A DNA stretch of 64,000 nt from Myxococcus xanthus. GTDB lineage: Bacteria > Myxococcota > Myxococcia > Myxococcales > Myxococcaceae. The notes under the pieces were generated by a model that was not told the DNA's origin, did no database searches, and saw only the letters and a list, made by a program, of their open reading frames with translations. The position numbers and the translations under genes are program-made. Below, one piece after another: positions 1-7,841 of this stretch. How positions within the stretch are numbered: the stretch's first letter is position 1; every line of letters begins with the position of its first letter. Location of the stretch: contig NZ_FNOH01000001.1 of the NCBI RefSeq assembly GCF_900106535.1, forward strand, positions 496,001 to 560,000, given 5' to 3'.

Positions 1-1570
1 TCATGGTCCAGTTGGCGGACACCTCGAAGTTGGTGCTCTTCTCCGGGTCCAGGTCCGGGTTGCCGATGATGCCGCAGCGGCCTCGGCAGCTCGTCACCAG
101 GGACTCGGTGCTCATCTGACGCAGCGTGGGCGCCTTGAAGCCCGTGCCGACACCCGCCTTCAGCGTGAGGTGGTTGATGGGCGAGTAGACGGCGTAGGCG
201 CGCGGCGTGAAGTGGAGGCCGAAGTTCTCGTGGTTGTCCAGACGCGCGCCCAGCAGCAGCGTCAGCTTGTCCATCAGCGCCAGCTCATCCTGCGCGTAGA
301 GGGCCTGCTGGTGCACGCTGGCGCCGCCGCTGGTGAACTCGTCCGACTTGAGGTCAATCCAGCGCGCCTCGCCGCCCACCGTCAACGTGTTGATGCCCAG
401 GTACGCGGTGGCGTTCGCCTCCGCGACGATGTTGTCCTGGGTGAGGCCGTCGACGCCGCTCTCCAGTCCTTCCCAGTAGCCGCGGACCTCGGAGTTGCCC
501 CAGTCCCACTTGCCCTTGTGGCCCAGCACCGCGTCGTTGCGGTGGACCACCGCGTCCGCGTCGCCGTAGGAGCCGCCGATGTAGTACTCGCCGATGCGGT
601 TCTGGTACGCGCGGCCGTACTCGGCGGTAATCGTCTGCTGCGCGGTGGGCGTCCAGTTCAGCGACAGCCGGCCGTTGTGGTCATTGCGGCCCTCGAGCGT
701 GGCCAGGTCGCCGTGGTTGACGACGCTGCCGTCTTCACGCGTCACCGGCGCACCGTCCGCGTTGAGCACGGGCGAGCCCGGGTTGCGCGCGCCATTCCAT
801 GCTTGGCGGTGGTTGAAGCCGCCCGTCAGCTTCATGGAGAGCGTGTCCTCGATGAGCGGACCGCTGAGGAAGACGCTGGAGCGGAGCTCCTCGCCGTTGG
901 CGCCCACGGTGGGCGTCTGCGCCTTCAGGTCGATGCCACCCGTCCACTTGGGCGCAATCGGCTTGGTGATGATGTTGATGACGCCGCCCAGCGCCTCGGA
1001 GCCGTAGAGGGAGGACATGGCGCCGCGGACGACTTCGATGCGCTCGATGCCCTCCGTGGGGATGAGGCCGATGTCGAAGTCGTTGTGGCGGAACACCGCC
1101 TCCAGCGAGTTCACTCGCTTTCCGTCGACCAGGATGAGCGTGTAGCTCGAATCCATGCCGCGGATGCTGATGCCACGGCGGCCCTGGCTGCCGGCCGTCA
1201 GGCTGATGCCGGGCGCCAGGCGGATGGCGTCCGTCAAATCACCTACAGGCGCCCGCTTCAGGTCCTCCTGCGTCACCACGGTGACGGAGGCAGGGGCGGA
1301 GGTGACGTCCTGCTCGGTGCGCGTCGCCGTCACCACCACGGGGGCCATCTGGAAGATGTTGTCCTCCAGCGCCGCCTCCGCCTGCTCGGCCGGATGCTCG
1401 GCGGCCGCGGAATCCGGCGGCGGCGTGGCCGCGTCCTGCGCCCAGGCGGGCGTCATCGTGAGCAGCAGGGCAGAGCCCACCCACTTCCACGTCACGGACA
1501 GGCGGGGACCGCGGAAGGGGCGGGGGGAAACGTCATCACGGTGAACGGCGCGCAAGGTCCTTCTCCTCAT
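1..1570 (-). CDS. TonB-dependent outer-membrane receptor (partial, 3' end outside window)
   Basis: The gene reads leftwards from an ATG at 1570 and runs off the window, leaving 523 codons. The protein has a signal-type segment (about residues 28-45, ending PAWAQ), a TonB-box-like stretch (APVVVTATRTE, about 76-86), a plug domain (about 90-205, with RRGISIRGMD and IEVVRGAMSSLYGSEAL) and then beta-barrel sequence containing the GNPDLDPEKS motif typical of FepA/CirA/BtuB-type receptors. Such receptors import iron chelates, cobalamin or similar ligands with energy from TonB-ExbBD. A Fur-like box lies about 200 bases upstream, so an iron-related ligand is inferred. The ligand itself cannot be read from the sequence, and the last barrel strands are missing. 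Confidence 0.9.
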   Translation of the reverse strand, partial: MRRRTLRAVHRDDVSPRPFRGPRLSVTWKWVGSALLLTMTPAWAQDAATPPPDSAAAEHPAEQAEAALEDNIFQMAPVVVTATRTEQDVTSAPASVTVVTQEDLKRAPVGDLTDAIRLAPGISLTAGSQGRRGISIRGMDSSYTLILVDGKRVNSLEAVFRHNDFDIGLIPTEGIERIEVVRGAMSSLYGSEALGGVINIITKPIAPKWTGGIDLKAQTPTVGANGEELRSSVFLSGPLIEDTLSMKLTGGFNHRQAWNGARNPGSPVLNADGAPVTREDGSVVNHGDLATLEGRNDHNGRLSLNWTPTAQQTITAEYGRAYQNRIGEYYIGGSYGDADAVVHRNDAVLGHKGKWDWGNSEVRGYWEGLESGVDGLTQDNIVAEANATAYLGINTLTVGGEARWIDLKSDEFTSGGASVHQQALYAQDELALMDKLTLLLGARLDNHENFGLHFTPRAYAVYSPINHLTLKAGVGTGFKAPTLRQMSTESLVTSCRGRCGIIGNPDLDPEKSTNFEVSANWTM

Positions 1571-1894
1571 GTGGGTGTCTGAACTGCCGGACTCCCCCCG
1601 TTCCGCTTCCGCCTGCGGCGTCCGCGGGTACTGACTCGAGCAAGGCCCTCCCGCCGCCGCGGAAGTCGCGACGTGGGGGACACCTGCGATGCAAAGGGCC
1701 GCGTCCTGAGGTCTTCCGGTGCTCAGCGGAGCGTGCGCGGAAGGCGCAGTTCGTTGCGTGTGACTTTGCAAATCAATATCAATTGAGCGGCACTTTGCGT
1801 CCTGGCGGGTGTCCTGTCAACGCGCGGAAGGCGGAATCTTCTACACCAGCCGTAGAAGTCCGCCTTCACCGCGGAGGTGCCCGCGAGGTGTGCG
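1571..1894. other. Intergenic region upstream of the TonB receptor
   Basis: About 324 bases separate the receptor start from the stop of the WGR-like gene, which is also on the minus strand. The only structure I can support is the AT-rich Fur-like site at 1767-1781. No open frame here has convincing protein features. Confidence 0.6.
1767..1781 (-). promoter_or_regulatory. Candidate Fur box
   Basis: Read on the minus strand the site is TGATATTGATTTGCA, which matches the 7-1-7 Fur consensus TGATAATNATTATCA at 11 of 14 informative positions. It sits in a conspicuously AT-rich patch of an otherwise very GC-rich intergenic region, about 200 bases upstream of the TonB-dependent receptor start at 1570. 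Iron repression of that receptor is inferred from the site and the gene family. Confidence 0.5.
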
Positions 1895-2437
1895 TCAGGC
1901 TTGCGTGGGCCAGACGGCCCGCGGTTCTTCGTCGTCCCTGGCGATGAGCAGGGTGGCGCCTTCGAGCAGGTCCTCGGAGTCCAGGGCCTCCACGGCCGTG
2001 CGCACGCCCGCGTCGGCGTCCATCACCCGGCAGTAGACGCGGAGCTGCTGGGCCTGGAGCTCACCGCCTTCGACCTCGCCATTGCCCGTCCAGCCGAGCG
2101 CGTCCGTGAGCAATTCCTCCACGGCGACGCGCTTCTCCACGTCGTGGCCGGTGCCCTTGCCCTCGACGGTGTACTGGACGATGAGGGTCGTCATCGCCGT
2201 GGGCTCAGGCTCGTCATAGCCCTGGTCCACCAGGGGACCGGCGGCCTCGGCGATGACCATGTCCGGGTCTTCATCCGGGGGGAGGGGTAGTTGATGGTCT
2301 TCGCCCGTCTCGCCCACGAGGCCTTGGTGCACGGTGAGTGCGCCGTCATGCACCCAGGCCTCCCAGTAGCGGAGCCGGTTGCCTTCCTTCTTGTAGAGCT
2401 TCAGCACGCTTCGAGTCTCATTCGAGGACCCCTGCAT
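1895..2437 (-). CDS. WGR-like domain protein, function unknown
   Basis: A 180-residue soluble acidic protein. Residues about 13-75 (LKLYKKEGNRLRYWEAW, then a G-LVGETG turn and later LVDQGY) follow the pattern of the WGR domain, a nucleic-acid or poly-ADP-ribose-linked module named for a Trp-Gly-Arg motif, although the literal WGR is not present. The second half (from about 85) is a separate mixed alpha/beta region that I do not recognise. The gene starts 26 bases after the stop of the SDR gene upstream on the same strand, so the two may be cotranscribed. Function is not assigned. Confidence 0.7.
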   Translation of the reverse strand: MQGSSNETRSVLKLYKKEGNRLRYWEAWVHDGALTVHQGLVGETGEDHQLPLPPDEDPDMVIAEAAGPLVDQGYDEPEPTAMTTLIVQYTVEGKGTGHDVEKRVAVEELLTDALGWTGNGEVEGGELQAQQLRVYCRVMDADAGVRTAVEALDSEDLLEGATLLIARDDEEPRAVWPTQA

Positions 2438-2463
2438 AGCACGGAGCCCGGGGGGCTTTTCGC

Positions 2464-3234
2464 TCAGAAGGCACGGCCTTGGCCCCCATCCACGGGCAGG
2501 GTGGCCCCTGTGACCCAGCGTGCGCGTTCCGAGCAGAGGAAGGCCACCACGTCGGCCACTTCCTCGGGGGCGCCGAAGCGGCCCCAGGGCAGCTCGTCAC
2601 GCACCAGTCTGGCCACCTTCTCTGGATCCGCCTTCTGGCGTTTGTCCCAGCTTCCGCCGGGGAAGAGGATGGAGCCGGGGGCCACGCCGTTGACGCGGAT
2701 GCGGTACTGCGCCAGGTCCACCGCCATCTCCTTGGTGAGCGCGGTGATGCCGGCCTTGGCGGTAGTGTAGGGGGCGCTGGTGGCGTACTCGCGGCCAAAG
2801 ATGGAGTTGATGTGGACGATGCAGCCGCCACCCTGCTGGCGCATGGCCTCCACGGCGCGCTGGCTGCACCACACGGCGGACAGGAGGTTGCGGTCCAGGA
2901 CGGATGTCCACTGCTCGGCGGTGGCGGAATGGAAGGCGCCCGCGCCGCCGCTGCCGCCCACGTTGTTGACCAGGATGTCCAACCGGCCGAAGGCGCGCAC
3001 CGCCGCCTCCACTGCTTCCACGGCGCCGGCCTGGGTGGCCACGTCCGTCACCACGGTGGCCACATCCGCGCCCCCGGCGCGAAGCTGCGCCGCGGTGGCC
3101 TCCAGGGCCTCCGCGCCGCGTGCGCTGAGGCACACCCGCACGCCCTCGCGGGCCAGCACCGACGCGATGGCCCGGCCAATGCCCCGGCTGCTGCCGGTGA
3201 TGAGGGCCGTCTTTCCTCTGAGCTCCAGGTCCAT
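2464..3234 (-). CDS. SDR family oxidoreductase (FabG-like)
   Basis: A 256-residue classical short-chain dehydrogenase/reductase. The Rossmann nucleotide-binding motif TGSSRGIG lies at residues 13-20, NNVG at 90-93, and the catalytic residues are Ser144, Tyr156 and Lys160 (PYTTAKAG). The C-terminal segment WVTGATLPVDGGQG is typical of FabG-like 3-oxoacyl reductases and sugar or alcohol dehydrogenases. It should be a cytoplasmic NAD(P)-dependent oxidoreductase, but the substrate is not evident. It is the first gene of a probable two-gene unit with the WGR-like gene at 1895-2437. Confidence 0.9.
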   Translation of the reverse strand: MDLELRGKTALITGSSRGIGRAIASVLAREGVRVCLSARGAEALEATAAQLRAGGADVATVVTDVATQAGAVEAVEAAVRAFGRLDILVNNVGGSGGAGAFHSATAEQWTSVLDRNLLSAVWCSQRAVEAMRQQGGGCIVHINSIFGREYATSAPYTTAKAGITALTKEMAVDLAQYRIRVNGVAPGSILFPGGSWDKRQKADPEKVARLVRDELPWGRFGAPEEVADVVAFLCSERARWVTGATLPVDGGQGRAF

Positions 3235-3353
3235 GGGCGGGCGTTCTACTGCGCCTGTCCGCTCATGGGGGCGTCATGGTGCCGGGGCGTTGAGTCCTGT
3301 GCGCCAGTCCGGGAGGCATCGCCTGGGAGGGGTTCTGCTTCCGATGACCGGTG

Positions 3354-3378
3354 CCGCGGCCGGGTGCTTCGGCCGCGG
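3354..3378 (-). terminator. Hairpin downstream of pgi
   Basis: A perfect 9-base stem (CCGCGGCCG paired with CGGCCGCGG) with a 7-base loop begins 18 bases beyond the pgi stop codon in the direction of pgi transcription. There is no T-run, so it is either a GC-rich hairpin-type terminator or a 3'-end stabiliser. Confidence 0.45.
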
Positions 3379-3395
3379 GCATCCGTGGCCGCGTC

Positions 3396-4985
3396 CTACT
3401 TCGCCTGGAAGCGCGCCTGTGTCGGGGTGGCCCCCGGGGTGCGCGTGACGCCGCGGTCCGGGTTGGCGGCCAGGTGCTGGAGCACCTTGAACACCGTCTC
3501 CACCTCGTCCGGCATGCCGATGTCCGCCGCGAGCTGCTCGGCGGTGCGGGCCTCCGCGCGCGCCTCGCGCAGGCGCGTCGTCAGCTTGCGCTGGAGCTCC
3601 AGCACCACGCCCGCGGCCTTCTTGCCCGCCTCCACGCCCGGCTGGTGGTACGCGTTGATGTGCACCAGCGTGGCGTAGAAGCCCACTGCGCGCTCATACA
3701 GCGCAATCAACGCGCCCAGCGTACGCGCGCTCACGTCCGGCACGGTGAGGGTGAGTGACTCGCGGTCCTTCTCGTAGAGCGCGCGCCGCGTGCCCAGCAG
3801 GAAGCCCAGCAGGTAGTCACCGCTGGTGACGCCGGGCTCCACTTCCTGCGAGCCGCCGTCACGGTCCTTCAGCACCTCGATGAAGGTGGCGAAGAAGTTG
3901 AGCACACCCTCGCGCAGTTGCTGCACGTAGGCGTGCTGGTCCGTGGAGCCCTTGTTGCCGTAGACGGCGATGCCCTGGTTCACCACCTGGCCATCCAGGT
4001 CGGTCTCCTTGCCCAGCGACTCCATGACGAGCTGCTGGAGGTAGCGCGACATCAGCAGCAGCCGGTCCTTGTACGGCAGGATGACCATGTCCTTGTGGCC
4101 CCGGCCATCACCGGCGTAGTGCCACATGAGCGCCAGCAGCGCGGCCGGGTTCTTCAGCGCATCACGCTCCCGCGTCGCCGCGTCCATGTCGCGCGCGCCC
4201 TTCAACAGCGCGTCGATGTCCAGCCCCTGCAGGCGCGCGGGCAGCAGGCCCACCGCGGACGTCACCGACGTGCGGCCGCCAACCCAGTCCCACATGGGGA
4301 AGGCGCGCAGCCAGCCCTGCTTCTTCGCGTGGTTGTCCAGCTCGCTGCCGGCGCCGGTGACGGCCACGGCGTGCTTGCTGAAGTCCAGGCCGCGCGCCGA
4401 GTAGCCGCGCTCGGCCTCCAGCATGCCGTTGCGCGTCTCCTTGGTGCCACCCGACTTGCTGATGACCAGGGTGAGCGTCTCCGACAGCCGCTCGCCCAGT
4501 TGCGCCAGCACGCGGTCGAAGCCGTCCGGGTCCGTGTTGTCGAAGAAGGACACCTGCATCGGGTCCTTCGCCGTGCCCAGCGCGTCCGCCACCAACTGCG
4601 GCCCCAGCGCCGAGCCACCAATGCCGACAATCAGCATGTGCGTGAAGCGCTGCGCCTTCTGCGGCTTCACCCGGCCCTCATGCACGTTCTTCGCGAAGGC
4701 GTGGATGGCGGCCACCGTGTCGGTGATTTCCTTCTGGAGCGCGGGCTCGGGCGCCAACTCCGGCGCGCGCAGCCAGTAGTGGCCCACCTTGCGCTTCTCG
4801 TCCGGGTTGGCGACGGCGCCCTTCTCCAGGGCCTCCATCGCGCCGAAGGCTTCCTCCAGGCGGGGGCGCATCCGCTCCAGGTAGTCCGCCGGGAAGCGCA
4901 TCCGCGAGACGTCGAGCGTGAAGTCCAAGGCCGGGACGACGCACAGATAACGCTGGTACCGCTCCCACAGTTCTCGCTCGGTCAT
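3396..4985 (-). CDS. pgi: Glucose-6-phosphate isomerase
   Basis: Interconverts glucose-6-phosphate and fructose-6-phosphate in glycolysis and gluconeogenesis. The 529-residue protein carries the sugar-phosphate isomerase features of the family: [14 protein letters not shown], the [11 protein letters not shown] phosphate-binding loop, and the signature [17 protein letters not shown] chose the ATG at 4985, which is preceded by a strong AGGAGG ribosome site (CAGGAGGAGCC-ATG). The frame stays open 99 bases further upstream but that stretch has no family similarity. Length agrees with the shorter bacterial Pgi group. It is probably monocistronic, with a hairpin just past its stop. Confidence 0.95.
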
Positions 4986-5114
4986 GGCTCCTCCTGGCAG
5001 TTTTCGCGTCGCGATAAGTGCCGGGTGGCTTAGCGCCTCCGTGCGCGGGTGGGAAGCTGGACGGCGGTGTCGGTGCGCGTCCACGGGGCCGCGGGCGGCC
5101 GGGTGCTCAACACC

Positions 5115-6020
5115 TCACACGGAGGGGCGCGCCGCTTCGGGCGGGGGCTGTACCCCGGGCGGCTGGGGCGCCTCTGGGGCGTCGGGCTTCCAGGCCGGGT
5201 TGCGGAAGACGTAGCTCAGGCGCTGCTTCAGGGAGCCGGGCTTCGCCGCGTCGCGCGTGATGGCCGCGAACTCGTGGAAGGCGATGCGCACGGGATTGAA
5301 CGTCTCCAGGTTCTTCGTCAGGCCGTACACGGGCTTCTCGCCCTCTGGCTCGAACGTCCCGAAGAGGCGGTCCCAGATGATGAGGATGCCCGCGTAGTTC
5401 TTGTCCAGGTAGCGCGGGTTGGACGCATGGTGCACGCGGTGGTGTGACGGCGTGTTGAGCACCCACTCCAGCGGGCGCGGCAGCCGGCCAATGGCCTCGG
5501 TGTGAATCCAGTACTGGTAGAGCAGGCTGACGGACTGCTGCACGACAATCATCACCGGGTGGAACCCGAGCAGCGCCAGCGGTGCCCAGAAGACGAAGCT
5601 GGTGGGCGGCGTCCACGTCTGCCGCAGCGCCGTGGAGAGGTTGTAGTGCTGGCTGGAGTGGTGCACCACGTGGGACGCCCAGAAGATGCGGCTCTCATGG
5701 TGGACGCGGTGGAAGGCGTAGTAGCAGAGGTCGTCCGCGAAGAAGATGAGCACCCACGCCAGCACGCCGGTGCCCATGCGCAGCGGCGTCAGGTGGTAGA
5801 GCGCCAGGTAGCCGGCGAAGGCCACGCCCTTCCACAGGACGTTGATGGCCACGTTGCCCAGCCCCATGGAGATGCTGGCAATCGTGTCCTTCCAGGTGTG
5901 GCCCACCATGGGACGGCCTTCGTCCCGCTGCTTCTTCACCCAGAGGGCCTCGGCAATCACCGTGAGGGTGAACACCGGGATGGCCGGGGTGATGAGGTCG
6001 GGGATGTGTGCTGCGTCCAT
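5115..6020 (-). CDS. Sterol desaturase / fatty acid hydroxylase family membrane protein
   Basis: A 301-residue integral membrane di-iron enzyme. It shows the His-box set of the family: FHRVHHES (with an upstream YYAF), HVVHHSSQHYN, and later HHRVHHASN, all among hydrophobic helices. Family members hydroxylate or desaturate lipids, sterols or carotenoids using O2. The start is preceded by GGAGGG. It begins 24 bases after the stop of the TetR regulator gene, so the two probably form one regulated operon whose role is lipid modification or response to a hydrophobic effector (inference). The precise substrate is unknown. Confidence 0.88.
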   Translation of the reverse strand: MDAAHIPDLITPAIPVFTLTVIAEALWVKKQRDEGRPMVGHTWKDTIASISMGLGNVAINVLWKGVAFAGYLALYHLTPLRMGTGVLAWVLIFFADDLCYYAFHRVHHESRIFWASHVVHHSSQHYNLSTALRQTWTPPTSFVFWAPLALLGFHPVMIVVQQSVSLLYQYWIHTEAIGRLPRPLEWVLNTPSHHRVHHASNPRYLDKNYAGILIIWDRLFGTFEPEGEKPVYGLTKNLETFNPVRIAFHEFAAITRDAAKPGSLKQRLSYVFRNPAWKPDAPEAPQPPGVQPPPEAARPSV

Positions 6021-6044
6021 GGTGGTCCCTCCGTGTCGGCGAAC

Positions 6045-6710
6045 TCAGGAGCGGGCGCGGCGGCGAGGCCGCGTCAATGAGGGGAGGAAGGCGTTGCGCA
6101 TGAAGTGGGTGAGCGCATCCAGCATGCGCCGGTGCGCCGGGTCGTTGGGCCGAGCGCTGCCTCCCACCGCGGCGCCCTGCACCGCGTCCAGCGCCAGCTC
6201 CACGATGGAGTCGAAGTCCGGGTGCTCGGAGGCCTCGGGGAACAGCTCGCGTGCCACGCGGTGCAGGTTCTCCCGGTGCGGCCCGTCCACCGCCGCCAGC
6301 GCCACGCGCAACTCCGCGTCCGTGCGCGCCGCGACGTACAGCTCGATGGCCGCCTGCAGCTCCGGGCGCTGGAAGGCGGCCCACAACATGTCCACCGCCG
6401 CCGCGATGCGGTCCCTGCCCGACGGCCGGGCCCCCACACCGGCCAGGTAGTCCTGGATGAGCCGGGGGAAGAGGTGCTCCACCGCCGCGGCGAGCAGCTC
6501 CTCCTTCGTGTCGAAGTGCGTGAAGAGCGCGCCCTGTGACAGGCCTGCCCGCTTGGACACCTCCACCGTCGTCAGGCGGGCGTAGCCCTGCTCCACCAAC
6601 GTTTCGATGGTGGCGTCCAGCAGCTTGCGCCGCGTCGTTTCACGGCGCTCCTGCTGCGTGCGGCGGACAGGCCGGGCCGGCGCGTCCGATGGAGTGTTCT
6701 TCGCGGCCAT
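6045..6710 (-). CDS. TetR family transcriptional regulator
   Basis: A 221-residue protein with a TetR-type helix-turn-helix at about residues 22-65 (RRKLLDATIETLVEQGY, then KRAGLSQGALFTHFDTKEEL), followed by an all-helical ligand-binding and dimerisation region with a C-terminal helix similar to those of the AcrR group. It precedes the fatty acid hydroxylase gene by 24 bases in the same direction. A perfect palindrome 31 bases upstream of its ATG (6741-6754) is a likely autoregulatory operator, so it probably represses itself and the hydroxylase until a lipophilic ligand binds (inference). Confidence 0.92.
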   Translation of the reverse strand: MAAKNTPSDAPARPVRRTQQERRETTRRKLLDATIETLVEQGYARLTTVEVSKRAGLSQGALFTHFDTKEELLAAAVEHLFPRLIQDYLAGVGARPSGRDRIAAAVDMLWAAFQRPELQAAIELYVAARTDAELRVALAAVDGPHRENLHRVARELFPEASEHPDFDSIVELALDAVQGAAVGGSARPNDPAHRRMLDALTHFMRNAFLPSLTRPRRRARS

Positions 6711-7049
6711 TCGACTCGCAGGATAAGTCTGAACTTAGTGAGTGACCAGTCACTTTCTGTGGTGGAGAGTGAGTGCTCCTCACAGTGGCGTGTGCCGCCA
6801 CCTGTCCCCGTACACGGGTGGCTCGAAAGGGAAGTGGCCGCTCGTGAGGCGCGTCAGGCCCGCTTCCCCAGCGGCCCGGCGGGCAGGGGCCTGGGTGCCG
6901 AGTTCGCGGCGTTCGCTCGGGACTCGGGCATGATTCCCCTCGGGAGGGTGGGCGTGCCGATGCCCTCCGCGTCGTACAGCAGGCGGGCGCGGCGAAAATC
7001 CGCAGGGAAATACCCGCGCCACTTGCCTCCGTTTCCGCCCCGCCCCGAT
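6711..7049. other. Divergent intergenic region, tetR / M23 peptidase
   Basis: These 339 bases lie between the leftward tetR start and the rightward peptidase start. They contain the TetR-type palindrome at 6741-6754. The remainder is open in one rightward frame in continuity with the peptidase, but that translation is Pro/Arg-rich without a signal peptide or family similarity, so I treat it as non-coding. Confidence 0.6.
6741..6754. promoter_or_regulatory. Palindromic operator (TetR-type)
   Basis: AGTGAC-CA-GTCACT is a perfect 6+6 inverted repeat with a 2-base spacer, of the size and form of many TetR-family operators. It lies 31 bases upstream of the tetR ATG, where it would overlap the promoter. 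Binding by the adjacent regulator is inferred. Confidence 0.6.
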
Positions 7050-7841
7050 ATGAACCTTTCAGCCCTCCTTCTTGGTTCTCTCCTGGCTTCGGCCCCTGCG
7101 GTTCCTTCCTCTTCCGCCACGGATGTGGGCGAAATGCCCGAGGTCGGCGTTCCCTTCGCCTGTGGTCGCATCCACACGGTGAGCCAGGGACATGACACGG
7201 GAAGTCACCAACACAACGACACGCATGCGTGGGATTTCCGCATGCCGGATGGCACGCCCATCGTCGCCGCGCGCGACGGCACGGTGCGCCTGTCTCGTGG
7301 TGACAGCACCAAGGGTGGTTGTGACGAGAAGTTCGCGCCCCACGCCAACTACGTCGTCATCTCCCATGGCGATGGACTGGAGACGCAGTACCTCCACTTC
7401 AGCGCGGTGGTGGTGAAGCCGGGTGACGTGGTGAAGGAGGGCCAGCTCATCGGCTTCTCCGGCTCCACCGGCTGGGCCTGCGGCGCGCACCTGCACTTCA
7501 AGGTGGCGCGTGAGAGCGGCAAGGGTTGGAACAACCCGTCCGTGCCGGCGCGCATCGCTGGCTACGGGGACCCGGTGCGCGACACCCGTGTGGCCGCGCC
7601 CCTCTGCAAGGACAACGGCACGGAGGCGCTCATGGCGAGCAACGGCGGTACGCACACTCCGGGGCAGCCGGTGGTGTCCATTTCACCGGAGCGCCAGCAG
7701 GCCCTTCGCGGCCTCCCGCCCGGGGCGCAGAGCATCCTCGACGGTCTCTCCCAGCCTCCCGCCCAGGGCGGCCAGGGACTCAACGAAGCGCGCACGTCCG
7801 GTGGTACCCGCACGGCGAGCGGCTCCAGCGAGACTCGCTGA
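7050..7841 (+). CDS. Secreted M23 (LytM-like) metallopeptidase
   Basis: A 263-residue protein with an N-terminal signal peptide (about residues 1-18, ending ASAPA). The M23 catalytic fold follows: HNDTHAWDF supplies the zinc-binding H-x3-D, then PDGTPIVAARDGTV, and GAHLHFKV supplies the HxH motif. Members cut peptidoglycan cross-bridges or regulate other cell-wall enzymes in the periplasm. The ATG at 7050 was chosen because it places the signal peptide at the N-terminus. The last 159 bases overlap the 3' end of the oppositely oriented GTPase gene, and the corresponding C-terminal tail (Pro/Gly/Ser-rich) lies outside the M23 domain. Confidence 0.88.
   Translation: MNLSALLLGSLLASAPAVPSSSATDVGEMPEVGVPFACGRIHTVSQGHDTGSHQHNDTHAWDFRMPDGTPIVAARDGTVRLSRGDSTKGGCDEKFAPHANYVVISHGDGLETQYLHFSAVVVKPGDVVKEGQLIGFSGSTGWACGAHLHFKVARESGKGWNNPSVPARIAGYGDPVRDTRVAAPLCKDNGTEALMASNGGTHTPGQPVVSISPERQQALRGLPPGAQSILDGLSQPPAQGGQGLNEARTSGGTRTASGSSETR

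Noticed and set aside
170..1582. A long rightward open frame of about 470 codons over the TonB receptor
   Set aside because: It is the GC-rich antisense shadow of the leftward receptor gene, whose protein shows clear plug and barrel motifs; the antisense translation is Arg/Val-rich without family features.
4986..5084. A 33-codon N-terminal extension of pgi
   Set aside because: No family similarity, and the ATG at 4985 has a strong AGGAGG ribosome site.
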